A stretch of 47,608 bases of DNA from Lewinella cohaerens DSM 23179 (GCF_000379805.1 NZ_KB903545.1:69654-117261), one strand, 5' to 3'. Shown: positions 32,260 through 41,277, counted from the stretch's first letter. Notes: a model not told the origin generated them from the letters alone. Translations and numbers: made by a program.

Positions 32260-33945
32260 ATGAAAAAAACATTGAACCTTTTTATTGCCTTGTCCTTTGT
32301 TGGTTTTCTTTTCGGACAAGAACCTGTTTATTTAACCAATGGAGACCTGAGTGCCCAGTTCACTTCTAATGGTGCAACTACTCCTTCTAATGGTGCATTT
32401 TTAGAATTAGAGAAAGAGGGGCAAAAATTATCTCTGATGTATGAAGTCGGGCTGTTTGTAAGTGGATTTGATCCTGCGGGCAATCTCAAAACCTATACGA
32501 CCAGAGGGACGGAAGTTGAATCAGGAATAATTGGTGTTGATGCGACTATTACTATGCCATGGCGAGTAACAAGTGATCAAGTCGCTGCTCATTTGGCTGA
32601 TTTTATGGATAATGGTACTATTGATGACCCTATTCCTGCGATCTATGCTTGGCCTGGAAATGGCAACCCTGATTTTGAGGAATACAATGGTTACTCTTTA
32701 GGTTTGGATAGTGGTGTAGCTGTTGGGCAGTTTTGGGACGGCAACCTGAACGGTATTTATGAGCCCTCTCAAGGAGAGTATCCCGCTTATTTTACGCAGG
32801 GCTGTGGTAGCAGTTTGGTGGTGCCTACGGAAATGCTCCTATATCCTTTTGCATTATCGGCAGTCGGTAGCGATAATTTTGAGTCTGTTCAAGTTTATTT
32901 GACGGCATTTAGGTTCGGTTGTACTGAGGAGGAGGGCACTTTAAATAATTCCTTGTTTTTGAGTTACAGGGTAGCTTTATTTCCCTTAGAGTTTGGTGCT
33001 GAACCATTGGATAGTACCTATATAGGTTTCTTTATCGATGGGGATATTGGCTGCTATGCTGATGATTACGTCGGGACATTTCCTTTGCGGAATTCGGTCT
33101 ATTTTTATAATGCCGATCCTTCAGATAGTAACTGTGATCCCATTGAAGGGTTTGGTGCAAACCCAGCAGTCGTTGGGATCGATTTATTACGAGGCCCTTT
33201 AAGTGATACAGGAATTGAATTGGGGTTAACAAGTGTAATGCCGCTGACGAATGCTAGTGTTAGTCCTGGTCAACCATTAGCCACAACAGATTATACTAAT
33301 CCAGTGAGTCTTAGGAATTATTTAATGGGACAATGGTTAGATGGCCAGCCTCTTTTAGATGAAGGGTTTGGTTACGGAAGTGGTAATCCGGCTAGTTTAG
33401 CTTTCTCTGGTGATCCTGTTCAAGGAACAGGGTGGACAGAAATAGGCGAGAACAATACACCTGGAGATCGTAGGGCTATTATGTCAAGTGGGCCGTTTGT
33501 ATACGAGTTAGGAGCCATCAATGAATACCTACTTTCGTTTACTTTTAACTATGACCCTTCCTCCGGGCATCTAGCGCAAATCAATGGTTTACGTGATCGC
33601 ATTGATGTTCTTCAAAGTTTTTTTGATAATTGTTTCGACACCGGAAGTTTATCCCCCGGTGATGGGTGTACCCTGTTGGTGACCGAAGTAGAGACGCCTC
33701 TAGAACAAACAAATAACCAACTTGGAATTTATCCCAATCCTACCCAAACGGAGGTAACTATTAAATTCCCTGCTCTGGAACAGGGTACGCTTTCTGTATA
33801 TACCGCCGATGGGCGGCTGCTCCTTCAAAAACGCATAAACTCTGACATTACTACTTTGGATTGTAGCCAGTGGCCGTCAGGCCTGTATTTGCTACGCTGG
33901 GAAGGTGAGCACCAGGTGCTTGCACAGAAGTTACTCGTAGATTGA
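32260..33945 (+). CDS. T9SS-secreted protein of unknown function
   Basis: 561 residues from the ATG at 32260; the frame is open to a TTG at 32215, but MKKTLNLFIALSFVGFLFGQ is a typical signal peptide. The central part (about 40-480) is rich in Gly, Asp, Tyr and Phe and looks beta-stranded; I recognise no enzyme motif. The segment SLGLDSGVAVGQFWDGNLNGIYEPSQGEYPAY resembles a pattern seen in large Bacteroidota surface proteins with dockerin-like or calcium-binding loops, but I cannot name a family. The C-terminus (LGIYPNPTQTEVTIKFPAL to LAQKLLVD) is a T9SS type A sorting domain. Convergent with the PanE-like gene. Confidence 0.8.
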   Translation: MKKTLNLFIALSFVGFLFGQEPVYLTNGDLSAQFTSNGATTPSNGAFLELEKEGQKLSLMYEVGLFVSGFDPAGNLKTYTTRGTEVESGIIGVDATITMPWRVTSDQVAAHLADFMDNGTIDDPIPAIYAWPGNGNPDFEEYNGYSLGLDSGVAVGQFWDGNLNGIYEPSQGEYPAYFTQGCGSSLVVPTEMLLYPFALSAVGSDNFESVQVYLTAFRFGCTEEEGTLNNSLFLSYRVALFPLEFGAEPLDSTYIGFFIDGDIGCYADDYVGTFPLRNSVYFYNADPSDSNCDPIEGFGANPAVVGIDLLRGPLSDTGIELGLTSVMPLTNASVSPGQPLATTDYTNPVSLRNYLMGQWLDGQPLLDEGFGYGSGNPASLAFSGDPVQGTGWTEIGENNTPGDRRAIMSSGPFVYELGAINEYLLSFTFNYDPSSGHLAQINGLRDRIDVLQSFFDNCFDTGSLSPGDGCTLLVTEVETPLEQTNNQLGIYPNPTQTEVTIKFPALEQGTLSVYTADGRLLLQKRINSDITTLDCSQWPSGLYLLRWEGEHQVLAQKLLVD

Positions 33946-33974
33946 TAGATGATGCGGTATTGGCACAAAGCCAA

Positions 33975-34011
33975 CTTCACTCATCGGAAAACGCATCTCC
34001 GGTGGGTGAAG
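33975..34011. terminator. Hairpin between convergent genes
   Basis: CTTCACTCATCGG (33975-33987) pairs over 13 bases, with two G-U pairs, to CCGGTGGGTGAAG (33999-34011), with an 11-base loop. It lies in the 73-base gap between the T9SS gene and the PanE-like gene and can serve both strands. Confidence 0.65.
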
Positions 34012-34018
34012 GCCGCTT

Positions 34019-34942
34019 CTATTTTTGATTGATCATTTTCAGCAATGCTGTAAAGTGGTCATTGAGCGGGGTAGGGATGCCGTATTTCTTGCCTAGTTCA
34101 CTAATTACCCCATTCTTTGCTGTGACCTCTATCTGATTTCCTTTCTGTCTATCATTGAGCATAGAGCTGCCCTTCTCAGGAGGGTAGTGCCTTGTTTTTT
34201 CAATCTCCTGCTCTAGATAAGTTTTCGTAATCTTCGCACCATCGGCTTTCGCTACCGCCAGGCCTTCTTTTACCAGTGCTCGAAACAGTTCAACGATATC
34301 CTCTTCTCTGAAAACCCTGCAAGGTTGCCCACTCAAGCAGGTGATAGCCCCCAGCGCGGCACTTGCGCATAGTTTTTCCCACGAGGTGGTTTTGAAATCA
34401 GATACGACCTCAATAGTCATGGCTGTTGAGGGGAATAAGGCCTGGAACTCTGCCGCTAACGCGTGGGGCGGAATCATCAATCTTGCTACCTGGAACTGTT
34501 GATAGCCACCATCATCAGCCAATTGTGTAGGACAATCAATAAGGCATGGCATTAATTTACTCAAAGAAGTGTAAGCTGATAGAGGTGCTGTAAGTTGCAG
34601 CCCGTTACGGATAACGACAACCCTGGTCTCAGGGCCGATCAGGTGCTTGAACCACGCCGAAGCGCCAGGATAATGATAAGCTTTTAAGCAAATGACGAGC
34701 CAATCCAGTTGAATAGGCTGAGGGTGATACATACATGCTATGCCATGATCAAGCTCTTGGCCATCAGGGAGTTGAATTTGTAGTTTTTTTCGTGGAGAAC
34801 GATTGAAAAAATACAATCGGATTCCTGACTTTTGGAATAATTGAGCACCGATAACGTGCCCAATTGCACCGAGGCCAAGTATTCCTACTTGTTGAGTTTT
34901 AGTCGACTCTTTCAAAGCATCCAATATCAGGCATGGCATCAC
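34019..34942 (-). CDS. PanE/ApbA-family 2-dehydropantoate 2-reductase-like protein
   Basis: 307 residues. The Rossmann motif GILGLGAIGHVIGAQL (about 20-35), LVICLKAY with a conserved Lys (about 85-92), VIRNGL, and C-terminal domain residues WEKLCASAALGAITCL and GSSMLNDRQKGNQIEVTAKNGVI match the ketopantoate reductase family (NADPH-dependent reduction of 2-dehydropantoate for pantothenate/CoA synthesis). Paralogues of this family with other substrates are common, so I do not assign panE. The ATG at 34942 overlaps the preceding lipoprotein gene by 44 bases; a TTG at 34915 gives a shorter overlap. Translational coupling is likely. Confidence 0.8.
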   Translation of the reverse strand: MMPCLILDALKESTKTQQVGILGLGAIGHVIGAQLFQKSGIRLYFFNRSPRKKLQIQLPDGQELDHGIACMYHPQPIQLDWLVICLKAYHYPGASAWFKHLIGPETRVVVIRNGLQLTAPLSAYTSLSKLMPCLIDCPTQLADDGGYQQFQVARLMIPPHALAAEFQALFPSTAMTIEVVSDFKTTSWEKLCASAALGAITCLSGQPCRVFREEDIVELFRALVKEGLAVAKADGAKITKTYLEQEIEKTRHYPPEKGSSMLNDRQKGNQIEVTAKNGVISELGKKYGIPTPLNDHFTALLKMINQK

Positions 34943-36401
34943 GAGGTGTCCCTAAAAGATCAAGAGGGAAGGCTGGTAATACAGCTCCTCTGCCTTGGGC
35001 AATCGATAGGGTGTCGAGTTGGTAGTCGTCCTCTGGGCGGTTCAGGAATAAGGCATCATCCTGGTCGCCGTTAACGCAGTCGAGGCAGTAAGTCGAGAAA
35101 AAATCGCTGTATTCTCCATCATTACGGGTAAGAAGTTCATCTACTCTTACCAAACAATGATCCATATCCAATTGCATTGTTTCAGGCGCTGAGCGAGCGG
35201 TGAAATCCTGAATGATCACCTCGTCTCGCCGAGAGCCAAAGAAAATACAGTTGGTGATGGCCGCTTCCAGCGGATTAACATCAAAGCTTGAACAATCTTG
35301 ATTGTAGCATTGGAAGTTGGTAACGGCTAAAGCCGACGCATCTACCCCATAACTAGCAACGGTGCAGTAATCAAATTGGTAACTGCCGCCATGGGTTAAT
35401 TGTATAGCATTAGCACCATTATCGTACAGTAGGCAATTGTCAGCAATAATTTCACTGTGTATGCCAAGAATTCCACTGCTAGAGGTGGTGTGAATTTGTA
35501 CATTAGTAAGGCTTACCTCCGCCGCAGAGTCGGCATAAACACCGAAGATGCTGTTCTTTATCGTCGTATGTTCAATGATGTTACCTTGGCTTTCTCGCCC
35601 GATGATGATCCCCAGCCACTGCCCCGGTTGCTCAGAGAAACCTTCTTCCAGACGGTCTCCTTCAATGGTAATGGGGGCGTCGCGTGTACCTGCCAAGTGC
35701 AGTCGCCCTTGCGGAAGGGTGAATAAAAAACCGTCGTTAAAGACACCCAGGAGTTCATTCTCTGCTAGCCCGCCATGTACATAAATATGGGTGCCCGCGG
35801 TTACTTCCAGCAAGCATTCATCGATGAAAATTTCGCCGTAGATAACGTAGGGGAGGGGGCTGTCCCAGGTAATGGTCCCGTTGTCGCAACTCAGTACGAC
35901 TGGCACACCTTTGTTGTATCTGCTAGGGAAGTAGTTGGCGTTTTGCCCCCAGGCTTCTAGTAAAACAGACTGCTCTTTGTTGCCTGTTTTTACCACCAGG
36001 CGATCTTCAATAACAAATGGACTGGCAGACAATGGTGCATCAGGATCAATGGTTACTTCTACGAATACATAAATCGAATCGTTGTCCCAAATAATCACAT
36101 CCTCTACCAATGGACCGGGCGTACCATCTGCATTAAATACGAAGCTCACCCCTGTGGTGCCATCTACATAAATTTCATCAAGCTTAATGGGACGATCATC
36201 TTCGTTGTAAATTTTGACCGAGCGGGTAGCGGAGCCCAATTCCGTGAAAACGGTATCAAAACGCAAAGTGTCCAGCTCAAAACGTATATTGACGCCGTCT
36301 CCCGTTAGGAAATCCTCATCGGGATCACAGGAAGAAAGCGAAATAACAGTGGCCACAACCAGCATAAGCAGTGCCCAAAACGATAGCGAAGATAATTTCA
36401 T
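34899..36401 (-). CDS. Lipoprotein with right-handed beta-helix repeats
   Basis: 500 residues. The lipobox SLSSC makes Cys25 the predicted lipid attachment site. Residues about 35-150 are a beta-sandwich (FELDTLRFDTVFTELGSATRSVKIYNEDDRP, then VEVTIDPDA). Residues about 200-420 contain strand-turn repeats of a parallel beta-helix (ITIEGDRLEEG, IIEHTTIKNSIFGVYADSAAEVSLTNVQIH, IIADNCLLYDNGANAIQL). The C-terminus GTPRDAMPDIGCFERVD is the common closing motif of such Bacteroidota proteins. Located at the outer membrane; possibly binds polysaccharide. No catalytic residues are evident. It precedes the PanE-like gene in an overlapping arrangement. Confidence 0.85.
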   Translation of the reverse strand: MKLSSLSFWALLMLVVATVISLSSCDPDEDFLTGDGVNIRFELDTLRFDTVFTELGSATRSVKIYNEDDRPIKLDEIYVDGTTGVSFVFNADGTPGPLVEDVIIWDNDSIYVFVEVTIDPDAPLSASPFVIEDRLVVKTGNKEQSVLLEAWGQNANYFPSRYNKGVPVVLSCDNGTITWDSPLPYVIYGEIFIDECLLEVTAGTHIYVHGGLAENELLGVFNDGFLFTLPQGRLHLAGTRDAPITIEGDRLEEGFSEQPGQWLGIIIGRESQGNIIEHTTIKNSIFGVYADSAAEVSLTNVQIHTTSSSGILGIHSEIIADNCLLYDNGANAIQLTHGGSYQFDYCTVASYGVDASALAVTNFQCYNQDCSSFDVNPLEAAITNCIFFGSRRDEVIIQDFTARSAPETMQLDMDHCLVRVDELLTRNDGEYSDFFSTYCLDCVNGDQDDALFLNRPEDDYQLDTLSIAQGRGAVLPAFPLDLLGTPRDAMPDIGCFERVD

Positions 36402-36494
36402 AGTAGCTTAAACGTAATTATCCTGCAAAGATGCTACAAGTCACGCAAATTAACGAATCCTCTTCCCAAAGGATATATAACTGTCGGGTGCCAC

Positions 36495-36959
36495 TCATGT
36501 TGAAGGAAAGAGCTTTTCCACTGCAGCCTCGCGATGCTTAAAAATTTTCTCGACCATGCGTTCCACAAAAAGCCAGTTGGCGATAGCACCAATAGGACCA
36601 AAAGGTACTTGGTAGTGTAGAATGTCAGTCATCTCTGTACCCCCTTCTACCGCTTTGAAGTGGTGCTGGTGATGCCAAAGGGCATAGGGGCCTACACGCT
36701 GGTCGTCAATGAAAAATTCGTGTTTACGAATTTGGGTGATCTCCGTAACCCAGTTCATCGGAATGTTCAATATTGGGCTAATTTGATATTGAATGATCAT
36801 TCCCTGATACATCTCCTGGCCTTCAATAGGACTCAGGATATTAAAAGAAACGTGCTCGGGTGTCATCTCATTCAGGTTCTCAGGGCGAGAAAAGAATTCC
36901 CATACCTCTTCCAAAGGTCGTGGGATAGTAAGGGTAAAGCTTTTTCTCTTTGGGCGCAT
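36495..36959 (-). CDS. SRPBCC (START-like) ligand-binding protein
   Basis: 154 residues. The start FTLTIPRPLEEVWEFFSRPENLNEMTPEHVSFNIL is the classic opening of SRPBCC/polyketide-cyclase-like proteins, and GPYALWHHQHHFKAVEGGTEMTDILHYQVPFGPIG is the family's later strand and helix. It forms a cavity for hydrophobic ligands. No signal peptide. The next gene on the same strand is 93 bases away and unrelated. The substrate is unknown. Confidence 0.9.
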   Translation of the reverse strand: MRPKRKSFTLTIPRPLEEVWEFFSRPENLNEMTPEHVSFNILSPIEGQEMYQGMIIQYQISPILNIPMNWVTEITQIRKHEFFIDDQRVGPYALWHHQHHFKAVEGGTEMTDILHYQVPFGPIGAIANWLFVERMVEKIFKHREAAVEKLFPST

Positions 36960-37120
36960 GGGGCGTTGGTATTAGTAAACTTGATATTAGGCAATTAGTT
37001 AGCGCTAGTATAACTGCAAATAGAAGGGATGGTTTAGGAAATCATTAAAATACGAGGAGAGAAATAAAAGTACACATGTATTAATCTTAATATGTTAAAA
37101 AAGCTTTTTTTGGCAAGACG

Positions 37121-37480
37121 GTTGGCATATACATGAATATTTACCTATATTTGTACAGTAAGTTGTAAAATACTTACGATGTTTTAATCCCAATAACGAT
37201 CCCATGAACGATTTAACACTTCCATACCAGGTTGTTTATACTGGTATTATATTTTCAGATTTAAGTTAGCTATTTGCGCTCCGCAGTTGTCACTGTTCGG
37301 GGCTTTATTCGTTTTGAAAATAGCAACTATCTCACCGGAATTCTCAGGGCTTCATTATTGGTACAAAGAATCATACTGCTTCCACTAGGAAGCCCAGTAT
37401 AAAGATGCAAGTAGGTTTGTAAAGGGTTTCTCATACAGAGAATTTTCGGAGAGCGGACATTTGGTCCGCTCTACTTTTTT
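37121..37480 (+). ncRNA. Candidate small RNA transcription unit
   Basis: GTTG (37121-37124) and TATATTTG (37146-37153) are spaced by 21 bases and fit the -33/-7 pattern with one mismatch. About 290 bases later a strong terminator lies at 37450-37480: AGAGCGGAC pairs with GTCCGCTCT, followed by AC and six T. Between them are hairpins, including ATACCAG/CTGGTAT near 37225-37247 and GGGCTTC/GAAGCCC near 37347-37395. The only ATG frame is 21 codons (start 37204), with no recognisable product. This suggests an independent transcript, probably an RNA. The whole gap 36960-37769 has no larger gene. Confidence 0.5.
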
Positions 37481-37526
37481 ACCCCAGAGCCACATTATTA
37501 CCTTTATTATCTCGCTTTCCCGATGC

Positions 37527-37614
37527 GCTGAAGCTTCAGCATATAGTTACCTCATTACTGTTCCACCTTTTGTTACTGTATCATTAGCTACCTCTTTGTG
37601 AATCAAAGAGGTAG
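37527..37614. repeat. Palindrome and hairpin in the leader region of the T9SS gene
   Basis: GCTGAAGCTTCAGC at 37527-37540 is a perfect 14-base palindrome. CTACCTCTTT (37588-37597) and AAAGAGGTAG (37605-37614) form a perfect 10-bp stem with a 7-base loop, and a run of seven T follows about ten bases later. These may be 3' ends of the preceding unit or leader structures of the gene at 37770. Confidence 0.5.
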
Positions 37615-37769
37615 TCCCCAACGTTTTTTTGCAAACGATTGTTACTTTTTAAAATGTGTTCGTCTAGAAGTTGTGTTTCGGGACCGTTTTGTGTTAAAAA
37701 CACACCGTTTGTCCTGATTAATTGCCCGTTCCTGGCTTTTGAATGGGTGTTTAAAGCACTTCCAAACAA

Positions 37770-39086
37770 ATGAACATGAAAAACACATTTTTACTCTTGG
37801 TAGCAATCTTCGCTACACTAGCACTTACGGCCACAAATTATATCTCGGTTATTGATGGCGATTGGGACGACCCTAATAATTGGGATCCCATAGGCGTGCC
37901 GAATGTCACCAACTCAGCGGCCTGGCCTGGTGATAATGTTATTATTGAACACGCCATCACTTATTACGGAAGCTTATCCACTCAAAAGAAATCGTCTATC
38001 GAGATCAGAAATGGGGGGGGACTTAGCGTAACCGGTACACTGGACATTGCCAACAACAACCCCTCTAACTTTGATCTCCTCAGTGGAGGACTGCTGAGCG
38101 TAGGAAACTTGATAGTGTCCAGTTGTTGTAATACGGTAACCTTAAATGGTACGGTCATTACGACAGATTTTTCGTTTCCAGGTTCAAAAGCAGTCACGAT
38201 AGGCGGTCAAATGATAGTAAATGGTAATTTTAACGGTGGTACAAACAGTCAAATTAACTTTACCAGCGGTAGCCTCACCGTAGCAGGAAACACCACGCTG
38301 GGAGGCAGCTTGAATGTAACAGTAGATGGAGGTGCTCAGCTTGATTTCGGGGACCTCACTATTACGGGAAATGCCGATATTATAGGAGTGAGTAATGGTG
38401 GTGCGATTGGCTTTAACACGCTCACAATGGCTAATAGCTCAACCACCATTCAGTGTATCAATAACAATTGCAATTACAACAGCACTACTGGCCCGCCACC
38501 CAATCCACTGGATTTGATGACAGGGACTCAGGTTTTACCGGTGGAGTTATTGGGTTTTGAGGCTGCCTTAAAAGAGGATATCGCACTCCTTAATTGGACA
38601 ACTGCAACTGAAATCGACAATGATTATTTCCTTTTGGAGCACAGTGCAGATGGAAAGAGCTTTACTACGATTGAGATCATTCCTGGTATTGGCAATAGCA
38701 ATACCCCTGTTAATTACGAATACACACACGACAAGATGGTCAGCGGCAATAATTATTATCGCTTGTGGCAATACGACTACGACGGCAGTAGCTCAATGCT
38801 AGGGCTGCGCCAATTAAGAACACATCCATCGACTTTCACAGCAGCGGGCATTAGCCCCAACCCTGGTGTCGCAGGGCAGTCCCTTCGTTTGGATCTGCCG
38901 GCAAACACGCACAATATTCAAGTACATTTGGTGAACAGTAGTGGCCAGAATTGGTCACTGCCTTTTGCCGATGGCGCGCAGCAAGTCACCCTGCCGGCAC
39001 AGTTGCTCAGCGGTATGTATTACCTGCGTGTACAACACAATGGTCAGTCACAAACAATTCCAGTGGCAGTTATTGGAAACAGATAG
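37770..39086 (+). CDS. T9SS-secreted beta-rich surface protein
   Basis: 438 residues (MNMKNTFLLLVAIFATLALTA signal peptide; the second Met at 37776 is an alternative start). The mature start NYISVIDGDWDDPNNWDPIGVPN resembles the opening of autotransporter-like beta-helix passenger segments. Residues about 60-245 carry short Ser/Gly/Asn-rich beta repeats (GTLDIANNNPSNFDLLSGGLLSVGN). An FN3-like domain (VELLGFEAALKEDIALLNWTTATEIDNDYFLLEHSADGKSF) and a T9SS domain (ISPNPGVAGQSLRLDL to IPVAVIGNR) follow. It contains eight G in a row at 38013-38020 (codons 82-84, GGG region), so slippage could switch off the protein. Confidence 0.82.
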   Translation: MNMKNTFLLLVAIFATLALTATNYISVIDGDWDDPNNWDPIGVPNVTNSAAWPGDNVIIEHAITYYGSLSTQKKSSIEIRNGGGLSVTGTLDIANNNPSNFDLLSGGLLSVGNLIVSSCCNTVTLNGTVITTDFSFPGSKAVTIGGQMIVNGNFNGGTNSQINFTSGSLTVAGNTTLGGSLNVTVDGGAQLDFGDLTITGNADIIGVSNGGAIGFNTLTMANSSTTIQCINNNCNYNSTTGPPPNPLDLMTGTQVLPVELLGFEAALKEDIALLNWTTATEIDNDYFLLEHSADGKSFTTIEIIPGIGNSNTPVNYEYTHDKMVSGNNYYRLWQYDYDGSSSMLGLRQLRTHPSTFTAAGISPNPGVAGQSLRLDLPANTHNIQVHLVNSSGQNWSLPFADGAQQVTLPAQLLSGMYYLRVQHNGQSQTIPVAVIGNR

Positions 39087-39185
39087 TGAAAAGGAGCTGA
39101 GGCGAGAAGTGAAAATATTAGCCCAAGTGAAACCTTTAAAGAACTAGGCACGTAAACAGTATCAAGTGAACATGACCTTTTTTGA

Positions 39186-39229
39186 AACCCAGATCAACTG
39201 CCTAAGCACTGATCTGGGTTCTTTTTTTT
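39186..39229 (+). terminator. Intrinsic terminator after the T9SS gene
   Basis: AACCCAGATCA (39186-39196) and TGATCTGGGTT (39210-39220) form a perfect 11-bp stem followed by C and eight T. It lies just before the end of the convergent LEA-like gene. Confidence 0.92.
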
Positions 39230-39245
39230 GCATCGATCGTCAAAA

Positions 39246-40214
39246 TTAATCCTCGTCGATAATCGCGTCGTCGATAATTTCATCACCATCACCATCCATA
39301 TCATCAAAACCTGCGGCTTTACCGTCGCGTTTGCTAGTTTCATGATCGGGGTTGGTGCCGATGGTTATCTTTTTACCCCCTTCATTGTGATAGTCGCCTT
39401 TAGCAAAGCGTTCTGCACGGGCAAAGAAATCGTCCTTGCCATCAAGCAAGCTTTCTTTGGTGTTTTTTAGTGCATTGTCAGCACGTTCCTGCGCCTGTCG
39501 GGCGAGTTCCTCTGCTTTTTGCTGAGTATCTTGCAGGCTTTCACGATCAACGGCATCCTGGGCACGCTCTACCATGTCGGCAGCTTTGTTGGCCAGATCA
39601 CCGCCCAGTTCTTTGGCTTTGCCAAAAATCTTGCTACCTACATCCAGCACTTTTTCTCCTACATCCTCCGATAAATCCATCACCTTTTTACCAGCTTCAC
39701 CCGCAGCATCCAGTGCTTGAGCACCAGCTTTAGCAGCTGCATCCAAGGCCTGGTCGCCAGCCTGTGCGAACGCACTGGGCTCTTTGGGCGGTGGCGGAGG
39801 GTCAATTACGTCTTCCTCAAAATCAATGGGTGCGGCAGCTCGCGGAGCAGCGGGTTCTTTCGCACTAAACCCCGGTGAATCGTCCTCCGTATTGGTTTCC
39901 TTGTCTGCCAGCCAGTCTTCAGCTTTAGACTTCAAGTTCCTTCCTTTTTCCATAGCGTGCTGGGTTTCTTCCCACACCCGGTCGGTCACATCGTTGAGGG
40001 TCTCTTTGGCTTTAGCTCTGGCTTCCGCCGTATTTTCCAGGATTTCATCACTGAGTTCGCTGGCTTTATGACTAGCTTTCTCATAGAGTTCGCTTCCTTT
40101 TTCAGTCAACTCTTCTCCTGCTTCTTTGGCCGCTTCAGTAGCTTTGTCAGCAGCCGATTTCGCAAGGGATTTAGCGCCAAAGAAGATGCGCTTCAAATCA
40201 TCTTTCAAGCTCAT
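39246..40214 (-). CDS. LEA-like / apolipoprotein-like amphipathic helical protein
   Basis: 322 residues, very rich in Ala, Glu, Lys, Asp. Residues 1-110 and 150-260 are made of 11-residue-type amphipathic helical repeats (AADKATEAAKEAGEELTEKG, AQALDAAGEAGKKVMDLSED, AKELGGDLANKAADMVERAQ) as in group 3 LEA proteins and YtxH/apolipoprotein-like proteins. A proline-rich linker (IDPPPPPKEP) joins the two helical halves and the tail is acidic (DDMDGDGDEIIDDAIIDED). No signal peptide. Such proteins protect membranes or proteins during desiccation, freezing or osmotic stress (family knowledge). Composition, not a specific motif, supports this call. Confidence 0.7.
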   Translation of the reverse strand: MSLKDDLKRIFFGAKSLAKSAADKATEAAKEAGEELTEKGSELYEKASHKASELSDEILENTAEARAKAKETLNDVTDRVWEETQHAMEKGRNLKSKAEDWLADKETNTEDDSPGFSAKEPAAPRAAAPIDFEEDVIDPPPPPKEPSAFAQAGDQALDAAAKAGAQALDAAGEAGKKVMDLSEDVGEKVLDVGSKIFGKAKELGGDLANKAADMVERAQDAVDRESLQDTQQKAEELARQAQERADNALKNTKESLLDGKDDFFARAERFAKGDYHNEGGKKITIGTNPDHETSKRDGKAAGFDDMDGDGDEIIDDAIIDED

Positions 40215-40451
40215 AAGGTAGAAATTAGATTAGTTTAGGCTAACAAGATAGCGATTTTTTCAGCCCATTGCCTCAATAGCAGGAAAACTTCAAAAAAAAT
40301 TAAACTTGGAATACCTCCGAAAATACCACTTGGGATTCGGTAAAAAAGGCCCCTGCAATTCGCTATTCTTGCCCCCTGATGAAGTACAGTATTTTGTACC
40401 ATGAGCAGCCGTATTGCATTGTTGTTGAGTTAGTAAAATGATGATAAAAAT

Positions 40452-40483
40452 TTTGCAAATGATGATAAACCTACTTAATTTTG
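40452..40483 (+). promoter_or_regulatory. Consensus Bacteroidota promoter
   Basis: TTTG at 40452-40455, exactly 20 bases, then TAATTTTG at 40476-40483. This matches TTTG-N20-TAnnTTTG perfectly, and the transcript would begin near 40490, about 65 bases before the small membrane-protein ATG. The rest of the gap 40215-40451 is AT-rich without a gene. Confidence 0.75.
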
Positions 40484-40556
40484 CAATGTTATTTGGATAG
40501 TACCCGTGAATATTTAAAAACATTTGGAACAAGCACTGTTCTAATCTAAAAGGATA

Positions 40557-40754
40557 ATGATCATGTTACAGCGATTAAGTAACCCCAAATCCGTTTTTGC
40601 GTGGTGGATGGTCTTAGGACTACTTTTAGGCCTTTATTTTGCCCAACTCATTGGCAGTTTCACCGTTGGTTTACCAATGGGTATTGTACTGAGTTTAGTA
40701 GTAGGCAAAGCCACCTATCGTATTAGTCGCGGCCTCACGCGGTCAATGCGATAA
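40557..40754 (+). CDS. Small two-helix membrane protein
   Basis: 65 residues (the second ATG at 40563 is an alternative start). Two hydrophobic helices, SVFAWWMVLGLLLGLYFAQLIG (about 12-33) and LPMGIVLSLVVGK (about 39-52), are followed by a basic tail RISRGLTRSMR that predicts a cytoplasmic C-terminus. It has a consensus promoter and its own terminator, so it is a monocistronic real gene. I do not recognise the family. Confidence 0.7.
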   Translation: MIMLQRLSNPKSVFAWWMVLGLLLGLYFAQLIGSFTVGLPMGIVLSLVVGKATYRISRGLTRSMR

Positions 40755-40810
40755 AGAACCGATCAGGAAAGTTTTTTACCGAGTTCTTTCCTGTTTCTAT
40801 CAGATTTTCC

Positions 40811-40852
40811 GCCGCCGGATAGTGCCATAGTGCGTTATCCGGCGGCTTTTTT
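40811..40852 (+). terminator. Intrinsic terminator after the small membrane gene
   Basis: GCCGCCGGATA (40811-40821) and TATCCGGCGGC (40836-40846) form a perfect 11-bp stem, followed by six T. Confidence 0.9.
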
Positions 40853-40914
40853 ATGGGGCATATCAAGGTGTTTTTTCTTGTTGCTGTGTTACCTCTCCAA
40901 AGGCTTGTGTTGTT

Positions 40915-41105
40915 TTTTGGGCGTGCCCCCGCCTTGTCTCTTTGTTGGAGAGGTTGTCGTTTATGGGGTAGGAGGCGTAGTAGTGCAACGTTACTATGAT
41001 GGGGATGGCGGCGAGGTCGCTCCCTTCTGGGCTCGCTGTCGCTCGGCCCTCCCTGCGCTCGGTCTCCGCCCTGCTGGCGGCCCCGGCAGGCAGCTCACGC
41101 GTTTT
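40915..41105. repeat. GC-rich intergenic element, second copy type
   Basis: A block with GGGCGTGCCCCCGCC at its left side and a GC-rich right half (CGCTCCCTTCTGGGCTCGC, CCCTGCGCTCGG, GCTCACGCG). From memory the GGGCGTGCC...TCACGC layout is a dispersed intergenic element of Bacteroidota. It shares short stretches with the block at 900-1027, seen on the opposite strand. It fills the gap 40853-41277 between the small membrane gene and hutI. Frames through it are not genes. Confidence 0.5.
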
Positions 41106-41277
41106 GAGAGGCACGAGGAGGAAAGTGGCAAATTAGAATTAAGCGATCATTTAAGGCGTTATGGCTCAAGTGTAAAGGTTAGGTAAGTGTAAGGGTGGGG
41201 AATAGCTCTCAGTTGAAAATGCTGAACTTAACAGATACCACTAGGAATAATTAAACAACCTTTACACCCTTCCACTT

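Noticed and set aside
39957-40238. Phe/Ser-rich frame opposite the LEA-like gene
   Set aside because: It is the complementary image of Glu/Lys/Ala repeats and contains no independent signals.
40830-41186. 118-codon plus-strand frame after the small membrane gene
   Set aside because: It lies in the terminator and GC-rich repeat element, has a Cys/Arg/Gly-rich composition and no family match.
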